From Pedobacter cryoconitis (GTDB lineage: Bacteria > Bacteroidota > Bacteroidia > Sphingobacteriales > Sphingobacteriaceae): DNA of 64,000 nucleotides. The stretch is taken from positions 1,612,001 to 1,676,000 of the forward strand of contig NZ_CP014504.1 of the NCBI RefSeq assembly GCF_001590605.1, written 5' to 3'. Positions 42,005 to 50,154 of this stretch are shown piece by piece (within the stretch, counting starts at the first letter, position 1; every line of letters begins with the position of its first letter). The notes beneath the pieces are model-generated. The model was given only the letters and a program-made list of their open reading frames with translations. It did no database searches and had not been told where the DNA came from. Position numbers and translations under genes: made by a program.

Positions 42005-42717
42005 TTTTCCAATTTTTTTACCTCCTCAATAAAGCGCTCTTTAAGTTTTTGAGAAAGTGGATTTACTTCCTTTTCTTTCATTCTTTCCGGATGCCACTGC
42101 ACCGCAAGCATAAAAGATTTGCCAGTTTTGTCTTTAAATTCCAGACCTTCAATTAGCTGGTCCGGGCTGTCGGCATAAGAATTTGCTATTAAATTATTAC
42201 TTAATGTATAATCACTAATGCCTTGATGATGTGCACTGTTAACAATTCCTTTTTTTGCACCAATTATAGCGTATAACATAGAGTTATGACCTATATTGAC
42301 TTGATGGGCCTTATCTTCGGCCACTTTTTTATGAATCAGATTTGCTGATCCGATGTCTTCCAGAACTTTCCCGCCCTCCAGAATATTGATATACTGCATT
42401 CCTCTGCAAATTCCTAAAACAGGTATTTTGAAAGCCTGCGAATAGTGATAAATCAACTTTTCAAATTCATCTCTTTGCGGCAGAAAAAAATCAGGTTGTC
42501 CGGGATAATCCGGAGCTCCACCATAAAAAGAAGGTGCTACATCAATCCCTCCGGTTAACAGAAAGCCAGCACACAATTCAATATCCTTTGTATTGTTTTT
42601 TTCGAACGATAGTTCAATCAGCTCTAAATCATCGCCCAGATCCGCAACCGTAAACCAATTCCAGTAATTTTGAAAATTAGTCTCTGTATAACTTATTCCA
42701 ATCTTCTTTTTCATCAA
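42001..42717 (-). CDS. Class I glutamine amidotransferase-like gamma-glutamyl hydrolase (PuuD-like)
   Basis: 238 residues of the gamma-glutamyl-gamma-aminobutyrate hydrolase family (PuuD, Pfam peptidase C26). The catalytic triad is visible: nucleophile Cys104 in VLGICRGMQYIN, and His209 with Glu211 in VQWHPERM. The substrate region LLTGGIDVAPSFYGG (about 53-67) is a family signature. Without a synthetase domain it acts as a hydrolase, cleaving the gamma-glutamyl amide and returning glutamate. It overlaps the genes on both sides by four bases. Inference: releases glycine (from ethanolamine) or another amino acid from the oxidised gamma-glutamyl intermediate. Cytoplasmic. Confidence 0.9.
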   Translation of the reverse strand: MMKKKIGISYTETNFQNYWNWFTVADLGDDLELIELSFEKNNTKDIELCAGFLLTGGIDVAPSFYGGAPDYPGQPDFFLPQRDEFEKLIYHYSQAFKIPVLGICRGMQYINILEGGKVLEDIGSANLIHKKVAEDKAHQVNIGHNSMLYAIIGAKKGIVNSAHHQGISDYTLSNNLIANSYADSPDQLIEGLEFKDKTGKSFMLAVQWHPERMKEKEVNPLSQKLKERFIEEVKKLEK

Positions 42718-43862
42718 AGCGCCTTTAAATACAATTGCTTAAAATCCTCCCGGCTTACCGGCTTTGGATTATTAGGGTGTGCAAAATCTGCCAGTGCCAG
42801 ATCAGCGAGTGTTTCAATATGCTCAGGCTTTACCCCAATTTCATTTAACCGCTGAGGAATATGCACCCTTGAATTCAGTTCCGCTAAATAGCGCACTACC
42901 GCTGCGCCCGTTTCCTCCTTCAACTCCAGGGTCCTCGCAATACGTCTGAAACGGTCTTCAAAACCAACAATATTAAATTCCATCCCATAAGGCAGATTAA
43001 CCGCATTGGCTAATCCATGATGCGTGTCCAGCAAAGAAGAAAGCGGATGCGCCAGAGAATGGACTACACCTAACCCTTTTTGAAAAGCAATCGCACCCAT
43101 CATAGAAGCCATGAGCATTTTACTTCTGCTTTCTAAATCCGGGTAGTTGGTAGCCCTTTCAATCGAATCTTTGATCAGATATATGCCTTCCAGTGCAATC
43201 CCGTCACATAAAGGATGCGGATTCTTGGCCAAAAAGGCCTCCAGATTATGTGTAAGCGCATCCATACCCGTTGCCGCTGTAATAAATGGAGGCAAATCCA
43301 TCGTTAATACTGGATCAGCAAATACGATCTTCGCCATCAGCTTGGGAGAGAACAGGATCTTTTTCTGATGGGTCACATCATCCGCGATAATTGCACTCCG
43401 CCCAACCTCACTTCCGGTACCCGCAGTAGTTGGAACAGCAATAAAATGAGGTACCTCATTCGTGACATAAACATCACCACCAATCAAATCATCGTATTTG
43501 AAAAGATCTTCCCGGTGATTCACCCTTAAAACAATAGCGCGGGACACATCTAAAGCTGCACCTCCGCCAATTCCAATAATACTATCCCTTGAGGTATTGT
43601 CCCAAACCTCAGTTCCTTTATAAACATCACTCTTTACAGGATTCTTATGAATTTCACTAAAGACCTCAACAGAGAGCTGATTAGCCTGTAAATCATTCAC
43701 AATAGCCTTAAAAAAAGGCAGACTGGCAATTATCGGATCTGTCACAATCATTGGGCGCTTTAACCCATTTTGCTGTAAATAGGCAGGCAATTCTTTAATT
43801 GCACCTGCACCAAAGCGAATGATCGTAGGAAAGTTATACTGATAAACTTTATCAAATGTCAT
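42714..43862 (-). CDS. Iron-containing alcohol dehydrogenase
   Basis: 382 residues, group III (Fe-dependent) NAD(P)-alcohol dehydrogenase. The N-terminal NAD domain has IVTDPIIASLPFFKAI (about 38-53) and IIGIGGGAALDVSRAIVL (about 95-112). The C-terminal metal domain has the family signature VPTTAGTGSEVGRSAII (about 144-160), HNLEAFLAKNPHPLCDG (about 208-224) and HSLAHPLSSLLDTHHGLANAVNLP (about 267-290), containing the Asp/His metal ligands. The stop codon overlaps the start of the hydrolase gene by four bases, and the GS-like gene ends 12 bases upstream. In a glutamylation pathway it would oxidise the hydroxyl of the gamma-glutamyl amino alcohol to the aldehyde. Its presence, with no amine oxidase, is the main clue to an amino alcohol substrate. 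Confidence 0.92.
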   Translation of the reverse strand: MTFDKVYQYNFPTIIRFGAGAIKELPAYLQQNGLKRPMIVTDPIIASLPFFKAIVNDLQANQLSVEVFSEIHKNPVKSDVYKGTEVWDNTSRDSIIGIGGGAALDVSRAIVLRVNHREDLFKYDDLIGGDVYVTNEVPHFIAVPTTAGTGSEVGRSAIIADDVTHQKKILFSPKLMAKIVFADPVLTMDLPPFITAATGMDALTHNLEAFLAKNPHPLCDGIALEGIYLIKDSIERATNYPDLESRSKMLMASMMGAIAFQKGLGVVHSLAHPLSSLLDTHHGLANAVNLPYGMEFNIVGFEDRFRRIARTLELKEETGAAVVRYLAELNSRVHIPQRLNEIGVKPEHIETLADLALADFAHPNNPKPVSREDFKQLYLKAL

Positions 43863-43874
43863 AGCTATAGTCGT

Positions 43875-45233
43875 TTAAATAATTTCAAAGTATCTCTTGA
43901 GCTCCCAGTCGGTCACTGCTTTTGCATATTGTTTCCATTCCCACTCCCTGGTCAAAGTAAAATGGTCTACAAAATCAGTCCCGAATAACTCCTTAGCAAC
44001 TGCCGAATGCTTCATTAACTGCGTAGCTTCATGAAGATTATGCGGTAAAACTCCATAGGAAAGTTCCTGATAGCCATTGTCCTGAGTAGCTGGTTGTGTT
44101 AATTTCAGCTGATGCTTAATGCCATATAATCCGGCAGCAAGACAAGCCGATAGCGCCAGGTAAGGATTGGTATCCGATCCGACAACCCTTGTTTCCAGTC
44201 TTGTCGCTTTTTTATTTCCCGGCAAAGCCCTTAAAGCAACTGTTCTGTTATCAATCCCCCAGGTTAAAGTAGTTGGGGCCCAAGCGCCCTCCACAAGTCT
44301 TTTATAGCTATTCACCGTAGGCGCGATCATTGGGAGCAGATGCGGCAGACAATAAAGCTGTCCAGCGATATAACTCTTCATTAACTCACTCATTTTATCG
44401 GGATCCGTTTCCTCATAAAATAAGTTATCCTTGGAATCCTTATCCCATAAGCTTTGATGTATATGACCACTACACCCGGGCAGATTTTCACTGAATTTAG
44501 CCATAAAAGTGGCCATAATCCCATGTTGGTAAGCAATCTCTTTTACCGCTGTTTTAAACAGAACAGCTTGATCTGCCGCTTGCAAAACCGGAGCGTATTT
44601 GATTGCTGCCTCGTAAACCCCGGGGCCGGTCTCCGTATGTAAACCTTCAATCGGAATCCCAAACTTGCAGAGCAAATCAAACAAGTCAGTCATGTAATCG
44701 TTTTTCAGGGAACTCCGCAAAATAGAATACCCAAACATGCCGGGAGTCAAAGGCGTAAGCTGGTGAAAACCCTTTTGATGCGCACTTCCAGGTGTTTCTG
44801 CAAAATTGAACCACTCAAATTCTTGCGAGAAATAAGGAAGAAAACCCTGTTGTTCAGTTTCAGCCAGTACTTTACGCAACAACTGCCGCGGACAGGTATA
44901 AGCAGGTACTTCATTTTCATTGACAAAATCGCCCAGGAAGAATGGCACCTCATTTTCCCATGGAATTTTACGAAAAGTGCTTAGATCAAGCTTGACCAGT
45001 GCATCTGGATAACCGGTATGCCAGCCCGTAAACTTTACATTGTCATAAGCCACATCGCCCATATCCCAGCCAAAGGTGACATCACAGAATCCAATCCGGC
45101 CTTCCACAATGGAGGCAAATTTCTCAGCAGCAATATACTTGCCTCTTAAAACGCCGTCTATATCGGCAACAGCTACTTTTACTTTTCCCGAAGGATGTTG
45201 TTTGACATACGCTAATATTTCTTGAACTGTCAT
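43875..45233 (-). CDS. Glutamine-synthetase-like gamma-glutamyl amine/amino alcohol ligase
   Basis: 452 residues. The GS fold is complete: beta-grasp N-domain (about 15-105), then ETGPGVYEAAI (about 201-211, catalytic Glu and metal site), ENLPGCSGHIHQSLWD (about 249-264), NSYKRLVEGAWAPTTLTWGIDNR (about 318-340) and RLETRVVGSDTNPYLALSACLAAGL (about 353-377). The N-terminus and shorter loops fit the PuuA/IpuC/GlnA4-type group that joins glutamate to an amine rather than to ammonia. The gene overlaps the permease gene by four bases and shares its operon. Inference: condenses glutamate with imported amine using ATP. The acceptor is not decided by sequence alone. Confidence 0.9.
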   Translation of the reverse strand: MTVQEILAYVKQHPSGKVKVAVADIDGVLRGKYIAAEKFASIVEGRIGFCDVTFGWDMGDVAYDNVKFTGWHTGYPDALVKLDLSTFRKIPWENEVPFFLGDFVNENEVPAYTCPRQLLRKVLAETEQQGFLPYFSQEFEWFNFAETPGSAHQKGFHQLTPLTPGMFGYSILRSSLKNDYMTDLFDLLCKFGIPIEGLHTETGPGVYEAAIKYAPVLQAADQAVLFKTAVKEIAYQHGIMATFMAKFSENLPGCSGHIHQSLWDKDSKDNLFYEETDPDKMSELMKSYIAGQLYCLPHLLPMIAPTVNSYKRLVEGAWAPTTLTWGIDNRTVALRALPGNKKATRLETRVVGSDTNPYLALSACLAAGLYGIKHQLKLTQPATQDNGYQELSYGVLPHNLHEATQLMKHSAVAKELFGTDFVDHFTLTREWEWKQYAKAVTDWELKRYFEII

Positions 45234-46546
45234 GAAGCAGAGGATTTAAACGTTCGGTATAACAAAAAGGTGATAGTCAATATGGAAAAATAAATCAGCC
45301 CTAACTTGAAATTAAAGATCAGCATCGATACGATGGAGATCACTGCAATAATCAGGGAGATTATTGGAAACAAAGGGTAAAATGGCATGCGAAAAGGCCG
45401 ATCCAGCTCAGGCTCATTCTTCCTTAGAAGCAGAATGGAAACCATAGCTATACTATATAAAGTCAAAGCACCGAAAACAGAAATTACGATGATTTCTGAG
45501 GTCTTACCAGATAACAGCGCGAAGATCCCGATTATCATATTTCCAAATAAAGCATTGGCAGGGGTCTGAAAACTAGGAGAGATCTTGCCTAAAAAGGAAG
45601 GGATATGATGTGCACGGCCCATTTCATAAGTAGAGCGGCCGGCAGCGAGGATCAGTCCGTGAAATGAAGCGACTAGACCAAATAAACCTACTGTAATCAG
45701 CAAATGATACATCAGGTGATTGCTACCTGTTATTTTAGCTAGTGCCAGTGGAAGAGGGGAATCTGAAGTTTCACCACTTACCCCGTTTTTATAGACGATT
45801 GCTTCCCATCCCGCAATTCCTGTAGCTGCAATAAACACCAGCACACATAGTACGACTAAAGTAAATATTGCCCACCCAAATCCCTTACTAAGATCTCTTT
45901 GAGGATTTTTGGTTTCTTCCGCTACATTGGCCAGCCCCTCAATCCCTAAAAAGAACCAGATTGCAAAAGGAATAGCTGCAAAAACGCCACCCCAACCATT
46001 GGGAAAAGAATTGTGTGTCAAATTCGCTACTTCCAGTTTCGGTAGTGCTAAACCTGAAAACAACAACAATTCTCCAACTGCCAATACGGTCACGATTACT
46101 TCGAACGAAGCAGCAGCTTTGATCCCATATATATTTAATCCGGTAAATATAAAGTAGATCACAATTGCACTTGTTAAGATAGGAACCTGAGGGAAAAAGG
46201 CATTAAAATAAGCGCCGATAGCGAAAGCAATTGCAGGAGGGGCAAGTATAAACTCAACAATTTGTGCTATTCCGGCAATAAAGCCGATATTCTTGCCCAT
46301 TGCTCTGTTGGCGTAATCAAACACACCACCAGCTTTGGGTATTGCACAAGCAAGCTCTGTATAACTGAATGTAAAAGTAACATACATAATTGCTACGCCA
46401 ATAGTGGCAATAGCCATTCCACCTGTACCACCTTTTTCAAGGCCTAAATTCCAGCCAAAATACATGCCGGAAATTACATAACCAACACCAAGCCCCCAAA
46501 GCATAAATGGAGTTAGTGTTTTTCTTAAACCCTTATTGTCTGTCAT
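45230..46546 (-). CDS. Ethanolamine-type APC permease
   Basis: 438 residues, about 12 membrane helices, APC superfamily. The N-terminal GVGYVISGMYFGWNLGLEKGGTGGMAIATIGVAIMYVTFTFSYTELACAIPKAGG (about 16-70) closely resembles the known ethanolamine permease family of Bacteroidota and Pseudomonadota. The middle section EFILAPPAIAFAIGAYFNAFFPQ (about 98-120) and FFLGIEGLANVAEETKNPQRDLSKGFG (about 208-234) are further hallmarks. It is the first gene of a minus-strand operon, overlapping the GS-like gene by four bases, which points to import of the amine the operon breaks down. An amino acid permease is the main alternative. Confidence 0.85.
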   Translation of the reverse strand: MTDNKGLRKTLTPFMLWGLGVGYVISGMYFGWNLGLEKGGTGGMAIATIGVAIMYVTFTFSYTELACAIPKAGGVFDYANRAMGKNIGFIAGIAQIVEFILAPPAIAFAIGAYFNAFFPQVPILTSAIVIYFIFTGLNIYGIKAAASFEVIVTVLAVGELLLFSGLALPKLEVANLTHNSFPNGWGGVFAAIPFAIWFFLGIEGLANVAEETKNPQRDLSKGFGWAIFTLVVLCVLVFIAATGIAGWEAIVYKNGVSGETSDSPLPLALAKITGSNHLMYHLLITVGLFGLVASFHGLILAAGRSTYEMGRAHHIPSFLGKISPSFQTPANALFGNMIIGIFALLSGKTSEIIVISVFGALTLYSIAMVSILLLRKNEPELDRPFRMPFYPLFPIISLIIAVISIVSMLIFNFKLGLIYFSILTITFLLYRTFKSSAS

Positions 46547-47149
46547 TTACGCTTCAATTACTCTAATACTAAATATAGGATAATTATTTAAAAATGTGGC
46601 TGCTGATCAAAATCGGTATGATTTCTTTAAAAGAAAGTTAGATAGTTGAATATTTTATAAAAGCCCGGCTGTAAGCCTGTTGAGCGAGCTGGTAAACCTC
46701 AAAAGAAGAGCACTGATTTTGAACTCAAAAGAGGGAGTCAACTGAATTTTCTCAATTGTAATATTTCAAAAAACATAAAGTGTTAAAAATACACAATCTT
46801 GCTTGTCAAAAAACTGCTTCTCTTATCTGTAAACGCACATAATACGACTTTTAAGCATTATTTTATCGTATTAGCAAGATTTTCGTTCACCACGTGAATA
46901 GGTACGTTTCGTCAAATAAATTATGATCTTAAATTATAATTACGAAAGTTTATACACTAATTATTTAAAACAGTTAAACCAATATAAAACCTAAATACAG
47001 TTATGTAATATTATTTTCATAGCCAAGATTCTTCATTGTTTTGTTTTTTCTTATAAGGATTAAAGTTATCCTAATGTTAAATTAATAATTTAATAAACCC
47101 TATATAAACACCCGAATAGCAACTTAAAAAAACCAAATACATTTAAACA
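46547..47149. other. 603-bp regulatory gap between two divergent metabolic operons
   Basis: No open reading frame or RNA gene was recognised. AT-rich sequence upstream of the permease operon (minus) and the aminotransferase (plus). Visible dyads: TAATACGA (46840-46847) with TCGTATTA (46866-46873); TTCAC-CAC-GTGAA (46886-46898); AGGAT...ATCCT just before 47090. A near -7 box (TATATTTA) lies upstream of the permease on the minus strand. The unusual length suggests layered control, but no regulator gene adjoins it. Confidence 0.6.
46840..46873. promoter_or_regulatory. 8-bp inverted repeat TAATACGA-N18-TCGTATTA
   Basis: Exact inverted repeat in the middle of the divergent intergenic region, spaced like a dimer or tetramer operator of about three helical turns end to end. 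Candidate shared operator for the two operons. Confidence 0.4.
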
Positions 47150-48379
47150 ATGGCAAACAACATTAAATTCATTAAGGGTGAAGGTATTCGCCTTTACACT
47201 CCAGAAAACGAAGAGTACATCGATGCTGTTTCCGGGACTTTTAATCTCTCTCTGGGATATAGTCATCCGGAATTAGTAGATGCCTTAAAAAAACAAGTAG
47301 AAGACCTGATCCACGTATCTTCCTCTTTTACTGGCGAACTGGCACAAGAAGTACTTGATAGTATTCTTGATGAAGCTCCTGAGCATATTACTGATGGCTG
47401 GATGCGTGACATCATCGGCTCTACAGCAAATGAAGGAGCAGTAAAAATTGCGAATAAATTCAATGGTAAGAGTGAGGTATTGAGCGTATCGCTTTCACAC
47501 CATGGGCAAACACTTTTTACCACTAATATCTCCGGAAATGCTTTCAGGAGAAAATCTTTTGCCAATACCATAACAACCAATAATGCTGTGATCCCGGCTC
47601 CATACTGTTACCGCTGTCCTTTTTCAGCTAAAGGGCCGGATTGCGGGTACCTATGTGCAGAAGCGATTCACGATTATGCGCAGTACGGAAGCTCTGGAGG
47701 TGTATCCTGTATGATTATAGAACCAATTTTAGGAAATGGGGGAAATATTATCCCGCCAGATGGTTATTTCAAAAAAGTGAGAGAAATATGCGATGAACTG
47801 GATATCAGCCTGATTGCCGATGAAGTACAAACAGGGATTGGAAGGACTGGCCATATGTTCGCCAGCGAACATTATGATATTAAACCTGATATTATTACCC
47901 TCGCTAAAGGTTTAGGCGGTATCGGTATCCCGGCAGCAGCCATTCTTTATAAAAAAGAATACGCTGTACTGGAAAAATTTGAACACTCTTATACTTCGGG
48001 AGGGAATTTACTTTCACTGACTGCTTCACAAAAAACAATGGAAGTAGTGTCCAGACCAGGCTTCCTGGAAAATGTCCAGGTATCAGGAAAAATATTAGGT
48101 GATTTCTTATACAAATTAAAAGAAAACTACCCGGTAATTGGCGACGTACGCGGTATCGGCTACATGTGGGGACTTGAGATCGTGGATAAAGATGGCGCAC
48201 CAGATGTTGACCTAACCAACAAAATCGTTGATGTAGCACTTTCAGACCACAAAATGATCCTTAGAGGATCACGTTACGGATTTGGGAATGTGGTTAAAGT
48301 CCGTCCTGCATTAACAGCAACACAAGACGATATCGAAGAGATTTATTTCCGCTTAAACAAAATATTCAGTCAACTATAA
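47150..48379 (+). CDS. Class III aminotransferase
   Basis: 409 residues, PLP-dependent fold type I, class III (GabT/ornithine-like). PLP features: STANEGAVKIANKFNGK (about 91-107), IIEPILGNGGNIIPPDGYFKKVREICDE (about 189-216), Asp224 in LIADEVQTGIGRTG and Lys253 in ITLAKGLGG. A cysteine-rich insertion PYCYRCPFSAKGPDCGYLCAE (C153, C156, C165, C169) marks a subgroup of this class. It starts an array of four same-direction genes, and the dehydrogenase starts one base after its stop. Together with that enzyme and the phosphatase it matches the GabT1-GutB1-phosphatase set of azasugar biosynthesis, in which the enzyme transaminates a ketose phosphate. Simple 4-aminobutyrate metabolism is the alternative. 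Confidence 0.9.
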   Translation: MANNIKFIKGEGIRLYTPENEEYIDAVSGTFNLSLGYSHPELVDALKKQVEDLIHVSSSFTGELAQEVLDSILDEAPEHITDGWMRDIIGSTANEGAVKIANKFNGKSEVLSVSLSHHGQTLFTTNISGNAFRRKSFANTITTNNAVIPAPYCYRCPFSAKGPDCGYLCAEAIHDYAQYGSSGGVSCMIIEPILGNGGNIIPPDGYFKKVREICDELDISLIADEVQTGIGRTGHMFASEHYDIKPDIITLAKGLGGIGIPAAAILYKKEYAVLEKFEHSYTSGGNLLSLTASQKTMEVVSRPGFLENVQVSGKILGDFLYKLKENYPVIGDVRGIGYMWGLEIVDKDGAPDVDLTNKIVDVALSDHKMILRGSRYGFGNVVKVRPALTATQDDIEEIYFRLNKIFSQL

Positions 48380-48380
48380 A

Positions 48381-49403
48381 ATGAAAGCAATCGTATATAA
48401 CGGAGCCTGGGATATCCAGCTCAAAGAAAGAGAAGAACCTGTAATCACAGCTGCAGATGAAGTCATTGTCGAAATTAAAGCCACTGGTATTTGCGGGACA
48501 GACCTGAGCATAATTTCTGGTGAATACAATGCAAGTCCAAAGGTAATTATCGGTCATGAATCTGCAGGGATTATTGTAGCCAAAGGCGCTGGAGTTGAAA
48601 CCTGCAGTGTAGGTCAGCGTGTCATTATTGATCCGACCTTTTATTGTGGCTACTGTGAAAATTGCCGTAAAGGACTTCGCAATCACTGCTTACTGAAATC
48701 AAGCACAGAGGCGGGCGTCTCTATAGATGGTACTTTTACCAAATACTTTAAAACCACTAAACAGTTTATTTATCCACTGAACGATAACATTCCTTTTGAG
48801 CAGGGTGCGATGTCTGAGCCGCTTAGTTGTGTGCTCACTGCGGTGAAAAAACTGGCAGTAACCCCCTATATGCGCACTGCAATTCTGGGTGGCGGCCCAA
48901 TTGGTCTGCTCTTTTATATGGCATTGACCCAGCACGGTATACAAGAAGGTGTAGTTTACGAAGCATCCCGTGACCGGATTAAACTCATTGAAGAAAACAA
49001 CGTCTTGTCCCGGAACTGGAAAATAGAACCTTCATTTGTTCCACAGAAGAACCAATATGACCTGATTATTGATACTACAGGTTCACTATTGGAAAAATCA
49101 ATGCAAGCAATTGCAGACGGCGGTAAAATATGTATGATGGGCTTACGCAATAACCAGCAGACCATTAATGCGAGAGAGATTGCTGACCGTAGTATTTCAA
49201 TTATCGGATCTATTGATTCCATGGACACTTTCAGACATGCTGTAGACCTGATTAATAAAGGCAATCTGGGCTTAGAAAAAATCATTACGAATGAGTATGG
49301 TCTGGATGATTTTGAATCCGCGATCAAAGATCTGGGTTGTGATATCAGCACAAAAATAAGAAGTAATAATATTTCAAGTCTTAAATCTGTAATCAGAATT
49401 TAA
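48381..49403 (+). CDS. Zinc-type MDR polyol/alcohol dehydrogenase
   Basis: 340 residues, medium-chain dehydrogenase of the threonine/sorbitol dehydrogenase type. Catalytic zinc ligands: Cys38 (GICGTD), His59 and Glu60 (IGHESAG); the structural zinc site C89, C92, C95 and C103 (YCGYCENCRKGLRNHC) is complete. The nucleotide fold AILGGGPIGLLFYMAL (about 167-182) follows, and C-terminal substrate loops end the protein. Its ATG is one base after the aminotransferase stop, so it is translationally coupled. In the azasugar scheme it would oxidise the primary alcohol of an aminopolyol (GutB1-like), allowing the amine to cyclise. The specific substrate is not provable from sequence. Confidence 0.9.
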   Translation: MKAIVYNGAWDIQLKEREEPVITAADEVIVEIKATGICGTDLSIISGEYNASPKVIIGHESAGIIVAKGAGVETCSVGQRVIIDPTFYCGYCENCRKGLRNHCLLKSSTEAGVSIDGTFTKYFKTTKQFIYPLNDNIPFEQGAMSEPLSCVLTAVKKLAVTPYMRTAILGGGPIGLLFYMALTQHGIQEGVVYEASRDRIKLIEENNVLSRNWKIEPSFVPQKNQYDLIIDTTGSLLEKSMQAIADGGKICMMGLRNNQQTINAREIADRSISIIGSIDSMDTFRHAVDLINKGNLGLEKIITNEYGLDDFESAIKDLGCDISTKIRSNNISSLKSVIRI

Positions 49404-49417
49404 AAAAAAAACTAACC

Positions 49418-50083
49418 ATGAGATACATCATATTTGATATAGACGGAACGTTGACAGATACTACTCAGGTAGATGATCATTGTTTTACACAAGCCTTAGA
49501 AGAAACTTTCGGTTTCCGTGGGTTTGAAACAGATTACGGGCACTATGAGAATACAACGGATTCTGGTATTATCCATCAGCTTTTTATAGAAAACCATCAG
49601 CGTACCTATACAGAAGCAGAAAGAGAATTATTCATCAAGAATTTCTTAGTTTTACTGAAAGACGCGCATACAGAAAGTAATGACTGCATGAAAGAAATAC
49701 CTAAAGCAGGTAAAATACTTCAGGCATTATGCGCACAGGAAGGGGTAAGTGTTGGCCTGGCAACTGGTGGCTGGAAAGAATCAGCTTTATTTAAATTGAG
49801 TTGTGCAGGCATTTCTGCTACCGCTTGTGCAGCCGCTTCATTTGCACAAGATGCAAGAGCCAGACGTGATATTATAGGCAGTACCATCCAGAAAATGAAT
49901 AGTCTGCATAGGATAGATATGCCACTGTCAGAAATCATCTATGTAGGCGATGGCAAATGGGATTACCAGGCCACACAACAATTAGGTATCCAATTTATTG
50001 GAATTGATAACAAAAAGTTAGAAGATCTTGCAGATATTGTAAAGATTGCAGATTACGACGAATTACAACTGCACCTGGTATAA
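49418..50083 (+). CDS. HAD-superfamily phosphatase
   Basis: 221 residues of the phosphoglycolate phosphatase/beta-phosphoglucomutase-like subgroup. Motif I is IFDIDGTLTDT (about 5-15, nucleophile Asp7 and acid Asp9). Motif II includes VGLATGGWKESALFKL (about 111-126), and motif IV is IIYVGDGKWDYQATQQLG (about 170-187). The cap domain lies between (about 18-85). It starts 14 bases after the dehydrogenase. In an azasugar pathway it could dephosphorylate the aminopolyol phosphate, a step done by an inositol-monophosphatase-like enzyme in Bacillus. Followed by a strong hairpin before the transporter gene. Confidence 0.9.
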   Translation: MRYIIFDIDGTLTDTTQVDDHCFTQALEETFGFRGFETDYGHYENTTDSGIIHQLFIENHQRTYTEAERELFIKNFLVLLKDAHTESNDCMKEIPKAGKILQALCAQEGVSVGLATGGWKESALFKLSCAGISATACAAASFAQDARARRDIIGSTIQKMNSLHRIDMPLSEIIYVGDGKWDYQATQQLGIQFIGIDNKKLEDLADIVKIADYDELQLHLV

Positions 50084-50103
50084 AAATAAAAACTTAACAT
50101 CAA

Positions 50104-50135
50104 ACAGTGTATTGGATTTTAATCCAATGCACTGT
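50104..50135 (+). terminator. 15-bp hairpin between HAD phosphatase and MFS transporter
   Basis: Left arm 50104-50118 and right arm 50121-50135 pair with one G-T wobble around a TT loop, followed by CTTTAA. It ends the three-gene unit or attenuates the transporter gene. Confidence 0.75.
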
Positions 50136-50154
50136 CTTTAAACATAAATGATCT

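Noticed and set aside
40637..46546. Classical putrescine (Puu) pathway
   Set aside because: There is no PuuB-like amine oxidase and no PuuE-like aminotransferase in the operon, while an alcohol dehydrogenase is present and the permease is of the ethanolamine type.
46650..46740. Stretch with GGCTGTAAGCC and GAGCGAGCTGG that looked like a possible tRNA or small RNA
   Set aside because: No cloverleaf can be drawn and no promoter-terminator pair is obvious; only a 4-bp local hairpin is present.
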